A stretch of 34,134 nucleotides of DNA, taken from contig JALERC010000072.1 in NCBI GenBank assembly GCA_022763805.1, positions 1 to 34,134 on the forward strand, written 5' to 3'. Origin of the DNA: Mycoplasmatota bacterium. Lineage in GTDB: Bacteria > Bacillota_I > Bacilli_A > RF39 > UBA660. The notes under the pieces are model-generated. The model saw only the letters and a list, made by a program, of their open reading frames with translations, made no database searches and was not told the origin of the DNA. This document shows, in pieces, positions 1 through 7,434 of the stretch (its first letter is position 1; every line of letters starts with the position of its first letter). Made by a program: the position numbers and the translations under genes.

Positions 1-1
1 A

Positions 2-1261
2 ACAAACATTTATGTTGTAATGGGATGCTTTGTTAAATATGAGTATGTATCTGCAGAACCTCCTACTTTTTTAGAGGTAGAAAAATTATTAAATCTTTTC
101 TGTAAAAAAGAAACTAATAAATTATTATTTTATTCTCTAGGCGGAAGTGAATTAACAAGAGAAAATATTAGAAAAACAGTACCTAACAATTTATTTAATG
201 ATATTATTTTTGGTAATACTTACAATTATTTTATTGGAGAAAGTGGTAATAAGTTTAAACCAAATTATGATAAGTTAAGACAAATTGCAATTGATTCATC
301 AAGTGTATTAGAACAAATAGAAAGACCACTAGTAATTGAGATAGAAACTGCTACAGGATGTAATAGAAATCGTGGTTGTACATTTTGTATAGAAGGAATG
401 AGAGGTTTGCCATTACAGTTTAGGGAAAAAGAAGATATTATAGATGAAATTAATAGTTTATATGCTAATGGAGCCTTATATTTTAGATTAGGAAGGCAAC
501 CAAATTTTTATGCCTATAAGAATTGTAATGTAGAAGAAATAGAAAATTTATTTAAAGGAATTTGGAGTGCTTGTCCAAATATTAAAACGTTACATATTGA
601 TAATGTTAGTCCTCATAATGTAAATACTGAAGAAGGAGAAAGAATAACTGAATTAGTAGCTAAATATACTACTGCAGGAAACATTACGCCATTTGGAATT
701 GAATCATTTGATCCAATAATAAGAGAAAAATGCAATTTAAATGGATCTTTAGATGATATTCATAAATCAATATCTATAATTAATAAATATGGTAAAGAAA
801 GAGATAAAAATGGATTGCCTAAATTACTTCCAGGTATTAATATAATTTATGGATTAGATGGGCAAAATGAAAATACATTAAGACATAATTTAGATAATTT
901 TAATAAAATATTAAATTCTGGAAATTGGGTAAGAAGAGTTTTTGTTAGAAAATTAACTTCTCCTTATGGTGAACAATTTGATAATTATACTGAAGAAGAT
1001 TTAAAAGAATTTAATCTTTGGAGTAAAACAATTGAAAATGAATTTATTGTTCCAATGCTAAAAGAAGTTTTTCCAATTGGTTTAGAAATTAGTGAATTAA
1101 GAATGGAAATGTATAAAGATGGTAATTCAATTCTAAGACAAATGGGTACCTGTCCAGTAAGAGTTGTAATTTTAAATAAAGAACTAAAATTAGATGAATT
1201 TTATAAAGTTAAAGTAGTTGGATATATTGGTAATAGAACAATTATTGGAGAATTAATATGA
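2..1261 (+). CDS. Radical SAM protein, MJ1487-like (5' partial)
   Basis: A radical SAM enzyme is expected to cleave S-adenosylmethionine with a 4Fe-4S cluster; the substrate here is unknown. The cluster motif is CNRNRGCTFC, a C-x5-C-x2-C arrangement at residues 114-123 counted from the ATG at 20. It is followed by RGLP, by GALYFRLGRQPN, and by a late GINIIYGLDGQ segment, all of which resemble the archaeal/bacterial MJ1487-type family. The C-terminus (VKVVGYIGNRTIIGEL) looks like a small beta-barrel or TRAM-like tail. The frame is open through to base 2 with no stop, the ATG at 20 has no ribosome binding site, and family members are longer at the N-terminus (often with a B12-binding-like region). 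The true start therefore lies outside the window. The stop overlaps the next start by ATGA, so the genes are probably co-translated. Confidence 0.85.
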   Translation, partial: TNIYVVMGCFVKYEYVSAEPPTFLEVEKLLNLFCKKETNKLLFYSLGGSELTRENIRKTVPNNLFNDIIFGNTYNYFIGESGNKFKPNYDKLRQIAIDSSSVLEQIERPLVIEIETATGCNRNRGCTFCIEGMRGLPLQFREKEDIIDEINSLYANGALYFRLGRQPNFYAYKNCNVEEIENLFKGIWSACPNIKTLHIDNVSPHNVNTEEGERITELVAKYTTAGNITPFGIESFDPIIREKCNLNGSLDDIHKSISIINKYGKERDKNGLPKLLPGINIIYGLDGQNENTLRHNLDNFNKILNSGNWVRRVFVRKLTSPYGEQFDNYTEEDLKEFNLWSKTIENEFIVPMLKEVFPIGLEISELRMEMYKDGNSILRQMGTCPVRVVILNKELKLDEFYKVKVVGYIGNRTIIGELI

Positions 1262-1899
1262 AAAAAATAGGATTATTAATTCCAAAAACTAATTTGACTG
1301 TTGAATATGAATTACAAATGCTTTTTAGTAAAGGATATTATGATATAGAAAAAAGTGTATTTTATATATCTAAACTAGATTATAAAACAAATTATAAGAA
1401 AGATAAATCAAAATTTCTAAAAGAACTTTCTATAGATATAAATAATAAGAAAAAGGATTTAGAGTATTTAGATGTTGATTATAATGCGTTCTTTTGTACT
1501 ACTTCAGCATTAGAAAATGGAGTAGAAGAAATAAATCCAACCATTTCATTAATTGAGGAATCAAAATTAAGAAATGTTAAAAAATGTTTATTAATAACTC
1601 CATATAATGATCAATTAGGAAAAGAAATAGTAAAAATGTTAGAAGATAATGGAATAAAAGTTATAAAAAATATAAATTTAGATTTATTACATACAGCAGA
1701 TTATTTTAATTATGGAATAAATAAATTAGAAAAATTAATAAAAAAAAATTACTTAAATGAATATGAAAATATTATTATATCTTGTACAAATTTACCTACA
1801 ATTGGTGTAATAGAGAACTTAGAATATAAGTTGAATACACAAATTATTTCAAGCAATTCAAGTTTATTTGCAAAGATTAAAAGAGACAATAATATTTAA
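1258..1899 (+). CDS. Asp/Glu racemase superfamily protein, maleate isomerase/arylmalonate decarboxylase-like
   Basis: The protein has 213 residues. The N-terminus GLLIPKTNLTVEYEL matches the opening strand and helix of maleate cis-trans isomerases and arylmalonate decarboxylases (typically GVIVPSSNTTVE). The two expected catalytic cysteines are present: C80 in FCTTSALENG and C176 in ISCTNLPTIGVIE. It ends in a family-like IISSNSSLFAKI segment. These enzymes use a Cys pair to racemise, isomerise or decarboxylate small dicarboxylates; the actual substrate is unknown. The gene overlaps the radical SAM gene by four bases (ATGA), so it belongs to the same operon. The family call is fairly secure, the reaction is not. 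Confidence 0.75.
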   Translation: MKKIGLLIPKTNLTVEYELQMLFSKGYYDIEKSVFYISKLDYKTNYKKDKSKFLKELSIDINNKKKDLEYLDVDYNAFFCTTSALENGVEEINPTISLIEESKLRNVKKCLLITPYNDQLGKEIVKMLEDNGIKVIKNINLDLLHTADYFNYGINKLEKLIKKNYLNEYENIIISCTNLPTIGVIENLEYKLNTQIISSNSSLFAKIKRDNNI

Positions 1900-1910
1900 A
1901 GGGGGTAAGT

Positions 1911-2672
1911 ATGACAAGAGAAGAATTTAAAAAGATTATTGATATATGTAGTAATCAAGAAGAAGTAAGAGATGCAGTAAAAAAGAATCATGACAATAAC
2001 TTATGGTGGCCATTAGAAGTAGAAGATTATAGAAAAAGATTATTGATTGCTGGTCTTTCTACTAGAATTTCTTATAATATGATAGATAACTATAGAAAAG
2101 TAATAAATGATTTGAATGGTTACACTTATGATGAAATCAAAAATATGACAGAAGATGAAATCATTAATATAATAAAAGGATTAGGATTATCAAATACAAG
2201 ATATAAATATTTGTCATCAATGATTGATTTTATAGAAAAATATGATAATGAAATAAAAACATTATCTAATGATGAATTGATTAAACTAATTGCTGATAAT
2301 GTTAGTGGTGCATCTTACAAAGTAGCGCAATGTTGCGTTTTGTATATAAGAGGATATTATTCAGGTATAATGCCAGTGGATAGTGGCATGAAGGATGTAG
2401 AATTACCTTGTTTAGGATTTGAACAATATAAAAATGCATTAGGGCATGATATTTTAAGAAAAGAATTAGAAGAGCTGGTAAAAAATAATAATATGGAAGA
2501 AATAATAAAACAAAATGGATATGAAGAACTTAAGGTAGAAAATTATGATAATGCTACATGGTTTTGTCATTTAGCTCTTATTTATTATAAACGATATTTT
2601 TGCAATAAACATAATCCTGAAAATTGTCCATTAAGAGATTGTGTTGAAGTTAAATGTAAATGTAGAAAATAA
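1911..2672 (+). CDS. HhH-GPD superfamily protein (endonuclease III-like DNA glycosylase fold)
   Basis: The 253-residue protein has the alpha-helical layout of endonuclease III/MutY glycosylases. A helix-hairpin-helix segment VSGASYKVAQCCVLY (about 131-145) contains a Lys (K137) in the place of the catalytic Lys. PVDSGMKDVE follows, with D157 in the place of the conserved Asp (usual VDTHVxRV). The tail has cysteines at 231, 239, 244, 249 and 251 with NCPLRDC, reminiscent of the C-terminal 4Fe-4S loop of endonuclease III but with different spacing (x7, x4, x4). Family members excise damaged or modified bases. The THV to SGM change and the metabolic operon suggest a special substrate, or a base-processing role outside ordinary repair; that is inference. 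The ribosome binding site AAGGGGGT sits upstream of the ATG. Confidence 0.7.
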   Translation: MTREEFKKIIDICSNQEEVRDAVKKNHDNNLWWPLEVEDYRKRLLIAGLSTRISYNMIDNYRKVINDLNGYTYDEIKNMTEDEIINIIKGLGLSNTRYKYLSSMIDFIEKYDNEIKTLSNDELIKLIADNVSGASYKVAQCCVLYIRGYYSGIMPVDSGMKDVELPCLGFEQYKNALGHDILRKELEELVKNNNMEEIIKQNGYEELKVENYDNATWFCHLALIYYKRYFCNKHNPENCPLRDCVEVKCKCRK

Positions 2673-2692
2673 TAGTTAAAGGGGGAATTATA

Positions 2693-3190
2693 ATGTTAAT
2701 AATAGAAGGTATAGATGGTGTAGGTAAAACGACTTTAGTTGAATATTTACAAAGTTATGGAATGAAAAAATATCATTTTGATTATGATTTAAAAAACATG
2801 GATTTATTCTCAAAATATATGAAAGTTTTATTAGAAAATGATAGTGAATTGGTGCTAGATAGATCATTTATTAGTGAAATGGTTTATGGACCAGTTATAA
2901 GAAATAAATGTAAATTAAGTCTTGAAGATTACACAAAAATATTAATTGCATATAAAAATGCCGGAGCTAAAATTATTTATTTAACAGCCCCTAAAGATGT
3001 TTTGTTAAAAAGAAGAAATGATGAAAAAAGTGATTATGAAGTTATTGCAAATCATTATGAAGAATTAAATAAAAAATATGATGAAATTATGGAATATTCT
3101 TCTAAATTTATAGATGTAATTGCTATAAATACTTACGAAGCAAATATTGAACAAGTTAGAAGTCAAGTAAAGAAATTGGTGAGAAAATGA
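2693..3190 (+). CDS. Thymidylate kinase-like nucleoside/nucleotide kinase
   Basis: This 165-residue P-loop kinase opens with IIEGIDGVGKTT, the Walker A of dTMP kinases and phage-type deoxynucleotide kinases. The DRS motif is at 56-58 in LVLDRSFISEMVYGPV, and a basic lid-like KRRNDEKS lies near residue 107. It is shorter than cellular thymidylate kinase (about 205-210 residues) and closer in look to phage-type dNMP kinases. It probably phosphorylates a nucleoside or nucleotide intermediate. The ribosome binding site AAAGGGGG precedes the ATG, and the stop overlaps the start of the next kinase (ATGA), so the two kinases are translationally coupled. Confidence 0.75.
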   Translation: MLIIEGIDGVGKTTLVEYLQSYGMKKYHFDYDLKNMDLFSKYMKVLLENDSELVLDRSFISEMVYGPVIRNKCKLSLEDYTKILIAYKNAGAKIIYLTAPKDVLLKRRNDEKSDYEVIANHYEELNKKYDEIMEYSSKFIDVIAINTYEANIEQVRSQVKKLVRK

Positions 3191-4776
3191 TTGATTTATG
3201 TTATGTAGGTAATTCTTCCAATGATAAAATCATTGTAAATAATGAAATTTACAATACATTAGGAGGAAGTTGTTTATATTCAAGTTTTTCTTCGAGGGCT
3301 TCTTTTGATGGTAATATTGCAATAATAAGTAAGGTAGATAGTGATACAAGTCTACTATTAAAAGAAAAACAAATAGAGTTTTATGGAACTATTGTTGATA
3401 GAATGACAGAGTTTATAATTGATGAATCAAAATCTACCTGCGAATCACAATTTTATAATACAGATGTAATTAAATTAGAAACAAAAATAGATATCAATCA
3501 TTTACATATATCATTAAGAAAAGGTGTAGATGTTCAAAGCATTTTAGAGAATGCATTATTGAATTATAATCATCTTTCAATAGATGTAATGATACATAGT
3601 GTTGTAGATTTTATACCTATAATAGAAAAATATGCTTCAAAAATAGAAATATTATTTTGTAATATTAATGAGTACAATATAATAAAAAAACATGTGAAAG
3701 ATATACCTTTAGTAATAGTAACAAATGAAAACAAGCCAGTCATTGCAATAACGTCAACGAATACAATTAGTTATAATGTAATGAACAACTATAATATTAA
3801 ATCTACTACTGGTGCTGGAGATTCATTTATTGGTGGCTTCTTATCAAAATATATAATTAATAAAGATATAGATGAATCTATTTCACAAGGAATCTATAAT
3901 TCTAGCAGATCTATAGAAAATATAGGACCTTTATTATCTATAGAATCATTTATAGATAAAACTACCAAATCAAAATTACTTCCTAATAATATTATTGTTA
4001 TAGGCAATTCTTGTGCTGGAAAAACAACCTTTATTGATTATTTTAAAAACTACTATAATATATATTCAGATATAGATGATCTAGCGCCACTATTAGAAAC
4101 ATTTATGTTAGATGATTTGTTGTATCAAAATAAAATAGAAGAGTTTAAAAAAATTAAAAATGAACTTAAATATATAAATAAAATATGGGAAGAGTATAAT
4201 GATAATATAAATTCAATCAATCACTATACTAAACCTGCAAATCGGGGTGATGGACACGATATAATAAGACCTATTCTATGGGATTATATAATTCAAATGG
4301 CTGTTGTAAATTCAGAACTTCATAGTATAATCCAGTTCTCAAGAGGTAAGGATGAACTATATGAGTCACAATTTTCTCAAAATGCATATTTCCGTAGTAT
4401 AGAAAGTTTTATTAATAATTTAGAAAATAACAGCAACTCTATTATTGTTAATTTAGTTTCTAGTTTAGAAACAAGAAAAAATAGAAATAGAATAAGATTT
4501 GAAAATGGTGGACATTATGTTTCTGATGATACTATGGACAATGTATATTCAAAAGATATATTTGAATATACAAAAACAGGTGAAAATTTTGGATATTTAT
4601 TGGTTAATGGACGAACTATTCCAGTATATACTATTGTTAACGATAAAACATTTGGTGAGATTGAATTAAATAATTTTTTAGAGTATTATGTTAATAAGGT
4701 AATAGATTATTATAATGATTTTAAGGAGGAAAAATATGGAATTAAAAAAGATTCAAAAAGATATTTGGCAAAATAA
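3187..4776 (+). CDS. Bifunctional kinase: PfkB-family domain fused to AAA_33-like P-loop kinase
   Basis: The 529 residues hold two kinase modules. Residues 1-255 are a PfkB (ribokinase-like) domain with the N-terminal GGS at 26-28 and the signature TTGAGDSFIGGF at 207-218 (D212 would be the catalytic base). Residues about 268-515 start with IVIGNSCAGKTTF, a Walker A. Later comes a RNRNRIRFENGGHYVSDDTM segment resembling the arginine/lid region and GGH.VP motif of AAA_33/zeta-like kinases. PfkB enzymes phosphorylate sugars or nucleosides, so the fusion suggests two consecutive phosphorylations of one intermediate (inference). I do not recognise this architecture as a standard one. The gene is coupled to the preceding kinase by ATGA, and its end overlaps the MazG-like gene by 41 bases. 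Confidence 0.75.
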   Translation: MIDLCYVGNSSNDKIIVNNEIYNTLGGSCLYSSFSSRASFDGNIAIISKVDSDTSLLLKEKQIEFYGTIVDRMTEFIIDESKSTCESQFYNTDVIKLETKIDINHLHISLRKGVDVQSILENALLNYNHLSIDVMIHSVVDFIPIIEKYASKIEILFCNINEYNIIKKHVKDIPLVIVTNENKPVIAITSTNTISYNVMNNYNIKSTTGAGDSFIGGFLSKYIINKDIDESISQGIYNSSRSIENIGPLLSIESFIDKTTKSKLLPNNIIVIGNSCAGKTTFIDYFKNYYNIYSDIDDLAPLLETFMLDDLLYQNKIEEFKKIKNELKYINKIWEEYNDNINSINHYTKPANRGDGHDIIRPILWDYIIQMAVVNSELHSIIQFSRGKDELYESQFSQNAYFRSIESFINNLENNSNSIIVNLVSSLETRKNRNRIRFENGGHYVSDDTMDNVYSKDIFEYTKTGENFGYLLVNGRTIPVYTIVNDKTFGEIELNNFLEYYVNKVIDYYNDFKEEKYGIKKDSKRYLAK

Positions 4777-5035
4777 ATTAAACAAAGGATTTAATACAAC
4801 AGATGTGAATAAAGAATTTTGCTTACTATATGGAGAAGTTTCTGAAGCATATGATGCTTGGAAAAAGAAAAAAGATGATTTGAATGAAGAATTAGCTGAT
4901 ATTGCTATTTACTTAATGGGATTATCTGAAATGCTAGGATTTGATTTGGCGGATGAAATTGAAAAAAAAGTTTCTAAGAACGAAAAACGTATATATAAAA
5001 ATATAGATGGTGTTAACGTAAGAATTAGTGATTAA
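4736..5035 (+). CDS. MazG-like nucleotide pyrophosphohydrolase
   Basis: This is a 99-residue all-alpha protein. The EVSE motif at 34-37 and EELAD at 51-55 give the ExxE...ExxD metal-binding pattern of MazG/dUTPase-like NTP pyrophosphohydrolases, which convert (d)NTPs to (d)NMPs and pyrophosphate. The start is the ATG at 4736, preceded by AAGGAGG at 4723-4729. An earlier in-frame start at 4715 has no ribosome binding site and runs through this one. The gene begins inside the end of the PfkB-fusion gene. As last gene of its operon, it could remove an unwanted or modified nucleotide made by the neighbouring kinases (inference). Confidence 0.75.
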   Translation: MELKKIQKDIWQNKLNKGFNTTDVNKEFCLLYGEVSEAYDAWKKKKDDLNEELADIAIYLMGLSEMLGFDLADEIEKKVSKNEKRIYKNIDGVNVRISD

Positions 5036-5104
5036 TATTTACGTGTTGTATAAGATAAAATTATCATAATTTTAAAATAATGTTTATCGGAAATATAAAT
5101 TATT

Positions 5105-5200
5105 CATCTATCCCCAATAAAGGCGGTGGCACAAGCTGCTGTCAAAGCTGGGATACAAAAATAATACCTTAAATTCATAGGAAATAAAGGGTATTGTAAA
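5105..5200 (+). ncRNA. Candidate structured RNA with three nested or adjacent stems
   Basis: TATCCC (5109-5114) can pair with GGGATA (5150-5155), enclosing a 9-bp GC-rich hairpin, GGCGGTGGC (5122-5130) with GCTGCTGTC (5135-5143) and an ACAA loop. Next, AATACC (5163-5168) can pair with GGTATT (5190-5195). The segment is visibly richer in G and C than its surroundings and has no coding frame. A short palindrome (5204-5220) and a terminator (5241) follow. It could be a riboswitch-like leader, a small RNA or a 3' UTR element of the upstream operon. I tried and failed to match it to a riboswitch or ribozyme class. Confidence 0.4.
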
Positions 5201-5240
5201 TATGTAAGAGTTTAACTCTTAAAAATTGTTTATATTAATT

Positions 5241-5283
5241 AAGACTAAGTTGACTTAAATGTCGTATAACTTAGTCTTTTTTG
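5241..5283 (+). terminator. Intrinsic terminator
   Basis: AAGACTAAGTT (5241-5251) pairs perfectly with AACTTAGTCTT (5268-5278) across a 16-nt loop, and a run of T follows. It probably ends the region A operon or the structured RNA. Confidence 0.75.
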
Positions 5284-5328
5284 TTGATTTTGACTGTATT
5301 GTGCGACAAGAAAATGGAGGTGTTAAAA

Positions 5329-5391
5329 GTGCGATTAATATATATGAAACCAAAACTAAATATGGTTGCTTTTTTGGTTTTAATGAACTAA
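5329..5391 (+). CDS. Possible 20-residue leader peptide ORF
   Basis: A strong ribosome binding site, GGAGGTG (5316-5322), sits six bases before a GTG. The frame encodes 20 residues starting (M)RLIYMKPK and ending VLMN, stop at 5389-5391. The LIYM core loosely recalls short arrest peptides such as the MYLIFM leader of msrD, but the resemblance is weak. AACTATA and TATAGTT (around 5387-5424) can form a hairpin just after it. The next gene starts about 245 bases downstream. A leader or attenuator ORF, or a small relic of a mobile element, are both possible. Confidence 0.3.
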   Translation: MRLIYMKPKLNMVAFLVLMN

Positions 5392-5487
5392 CTATAATTT
5401 TTATTAATATATTTTTATATAGTTATCATATTTGGTTATAGCAATAAAAAAATCAAACTAATTAAAAACATAATCGATTTCGGTTTT

Positions 5488-5515
5488 TTGTTATGAATAG
5501 GTACTTTGTTATAAC
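5488..5515 (+). promoter_or_regulatory. Likely promoter of the region B operon
   Basis: TTGTTA (5488-5493), 16 bases, then TATAAC (5510-5515), about 120 bases before the kinase start at 5636. The rest of 5392-5635 is AT-rich and non-coding. Confidence 0.45.
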
Positions 5516-5635
5516 TTACACTTATATAAAGCATAATTTTGTTTATTACAATATTTAATCATAACTATTAAAAAAAATTGTTATTTTACAAGTTTGAATA
5601 TGCATTATATAGTTAAGTTGTTAGGAGGTTTTAGC

Positions 5636-6241
5636 ATGATTAAGAATGCATATTTTATTGTAGGACCACATGGAGTGGGAAAGACATACGCAATTAATGA
5701 ACTTAGAAAGGTAATTGATTTAGTACATGTTGATACTGGACCAATTATTAGAGGTATCCACAGATTAAGTAATTCTGGTTTGCCTTTAGGAAAATGGATT
5801 GAAAAAGGGGAACAAGCTTTTGGAAAGGATTTTTCTAATTATATATTATGTGAAGAGATTTCAAAAATTATAAAAGATCATCACGATGAAGAAATCTTTA
5901 TTACTGGTAATAGAACAATAGCAGGTATCAATTATATTATTGATTATTTCCAAATTGAGAATCCTGTAATTATATATTTGGATTCACCATTTTATAATTT
6001 AAAAGAAAATTATGATGCAAGAGAAGGAGATAATAATACAGCTTATAACTTCGATGAAATCATAAGAAAAGAATTATCAAGTGGTTTAGGAGCGTTAAAA
6101 GAATATGTTAAAGAACATCCAGAGTTTGCAATGTATATTTATAGAGAACACAATGAAGATATTAGTCCTTGTGATATATATAAAGCTTCTAAACAATTAA
6201 AAAGTAGTGCTCAAAAACAAAAAGTTAAAGAAAAGAAATAA
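5636..6241 (+). CDS. P-loop kinase, nucleotide/nucleoside kinase-like
   Basis: The 201-residue protein begins IKNAYFIVGPHGVGKTYAI, a textbook Walker A (GPHGVGKT, 10-17). Next come LVHVDTGPIIRG and an IYLDSPFYNLKENYDAREGD segment, as in adenylate/cytidylate/dephospho-CoA-kinase-like folds. The substrate is unknown. The start is the ATG at 5636, with TTAGGAGGT just upstream; the in-frame earlier start at 5594 would run through this ribosome binding site. The C-terminus is a lysine-rich tail. It is the first gene of the region B operon, and the third separate kinase gene in the locus. Confidence 0.7.
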   Translation: MIKNAYFIVGPHGVGKTYAINELRKVIDLVHVDTGPIIRGIHRLSNSGLPLGKWIEKGEQAFGKDFSNYILCEEISKIIKDHHDEEIFITGNRTIAGINYIIDYFQIENPVIIYLDSPFYNLKENYDAREGDNNTAYNFDEIIRKELSSGLGALKEYVKEHPEFAMYIYREHNEDISPCDIYKASKQLKSSAQKQKVKEKK

Positions 6242-6262
6242 AAAAAGTATAGAGGTGAAATT

Positions 6263-7423
6263 ATGAAAATATCATTAGCTACAAACTTTGATGATGAATT
6301 AATTGATAAAATTAAAGATTATCCAGTTTATGAAGTTTATGGAAAATTAAAAGAAGATATTCTCGGTGGTGGTAGACCGGATAACACTCTATCTGATATA
6401 TCAAAAGAATTATTAGAAAGACATGTAAAAAAAGTAAGAGATGCTGGTATAAAGTTTAATTATTTATTAAATGGTTCTTGTTTATCTAATCATGAACAAG
6501 ACGAAGAATGGCAAAAAGAGTTTAGGAAATTTTTGGATTATTTACAATCAATAGGTGTTAATGCATTAACAGTTACTAATCCATTTATTCTTAAATTAGT
6601 AAAAAAATATTATGATTGTTTTACAGTTAGAATTTCTACATTCGCATGTATTGATACTTATGAAAAAGCAAAATATTGGGAAGATATGGGAGCAGATTAC
6701 TTATGTGTTGATTTCACTAGAGTAAATAGGGATTTCAAAATGCTTAAATACATGGTTGATAATTTAAAACATGCAAAGATTGAAGTATTATGTACTAATA
6801 GTTGTTTAAAGAATTGTCCATATATTAATACTCATACAACTGCACTTGCTCATGCATCAAATCATTTTGATAATGGTAAAAAGTATGTTGATTGGTGTTT
6901 GTTAACTTGCCAAAAACATGAATTAGAAAATAATTATGAATATATCAAATCTCCATGGATTAGACCAGAAGATGTTAAATATTATGAAGAAATAGGAATT
7001 GAACATTTTAAACTTACTGAACGTGGATTCCCGACAGATGAGTTAGTTAAAAGAACTAAAGCTTATGTTGAAAGAACATATGATGGTAATTTAATTGATT
7101 TAATCCAAGGACATGGATGGACAAAGACAGATGAACTATTATCTATTGATAAAAATAAAACACTTAATACTAAAGAAGAAATATTAAATGAGATTTATAA
7201 AATTAGAGGATTAGGATGTGAAAGAAAATATCCTAGACATATTAATATACATAATGATAAGTTAGATGGTTTTATCAAATATTTTGTTGAAGGAAAATGT
7301 ACTGGAAATTGTTCTTCATGTGGCTATTGTAAGAGTATTGCTAAAAAAGCAATTGAAGCAAATGAAGAGGTACAATCATACTTATTAGATTTATATAATA
7401 AATACGATGAAATAAAAATATAG
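6263..7423 (+). CDS. Peptidase U32 family (UbiU/TrhP-like) probable Fe-S protein
   Basis: The 386-residue protein has the U32 signature NSCLKNCPYINTH at 179-191 (family pattern N-x-C-L-x-x-C-P). Further cysteines at 212 and 216 match the U32 cysteine set that binds a 4Fe-4S cluster in UbiU/UbiV. The N-terminal half (about 1-175) reads as the TIM-barrel-like part. The C-terminus carries an extra cluster, CTGNCSSCGYC, near 345-356, not part of the usual core and possibly a second Fe-S site. Characterised bacterial members act in O2-independent or prephenate-dependent hydroxylation of ubiquinone precursors or tRNA rather than proteolysis. A hydroxylation role in this locus is inference. Ribosome binding site AGAGGTGA; 21 bases after the kinase gene. 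Confidence 0.7.
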   Translation: MKISLATNFDDELIDKIKDYPVYEVYGKLKEDILGGGRPDNTLSDISKELLERHVKKVRDAGIKFNYLLNGSCLSNHEQDEEWQKEFRKFLDYLQSIGVNALTVTNPFILKLVKKYYDCFTVRISTFACIDTYEKAKYWEDMGADYLCVDFTRVNRDFKMLKYMVDNLKHAKIEVLCTNSCLKNCPYINTHTTALAHASNHFDNGKKYVDWCLLTCQKHELENNYEYIKSPWIRPEDVKYYEEIGIEHFKLTERGFPTDELVKRTKAYVERTYDGNLIDLIQGHGWTKTDELLSIDKNKTLNTKEEILNEIYKIRGLGCERKYPRHINIHNDKLDGFIKYFVEGKCTGNCSSCGYCKSIAKKAIEANEEVQSYLLDLYNKYDEIKI

Positions 7424-7434
7424 GAGTATTAAAT

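Noticed and set aside
5105..5160. Possible twister or other known ribozyme/riboswitch (AATAAAG...ACAAGC)
   Set aside because: The resemblance to a twister core is superficial; the closing 3' strand and conserved residues are absent. Kept only as an unassigned structured RNA.
5259..5441. 60-codon open frame in the intergenic region
   Set aside because: It starts inside the terminator stem, has no ribosome binding site and covers the better supported short leader ORF in another frame.
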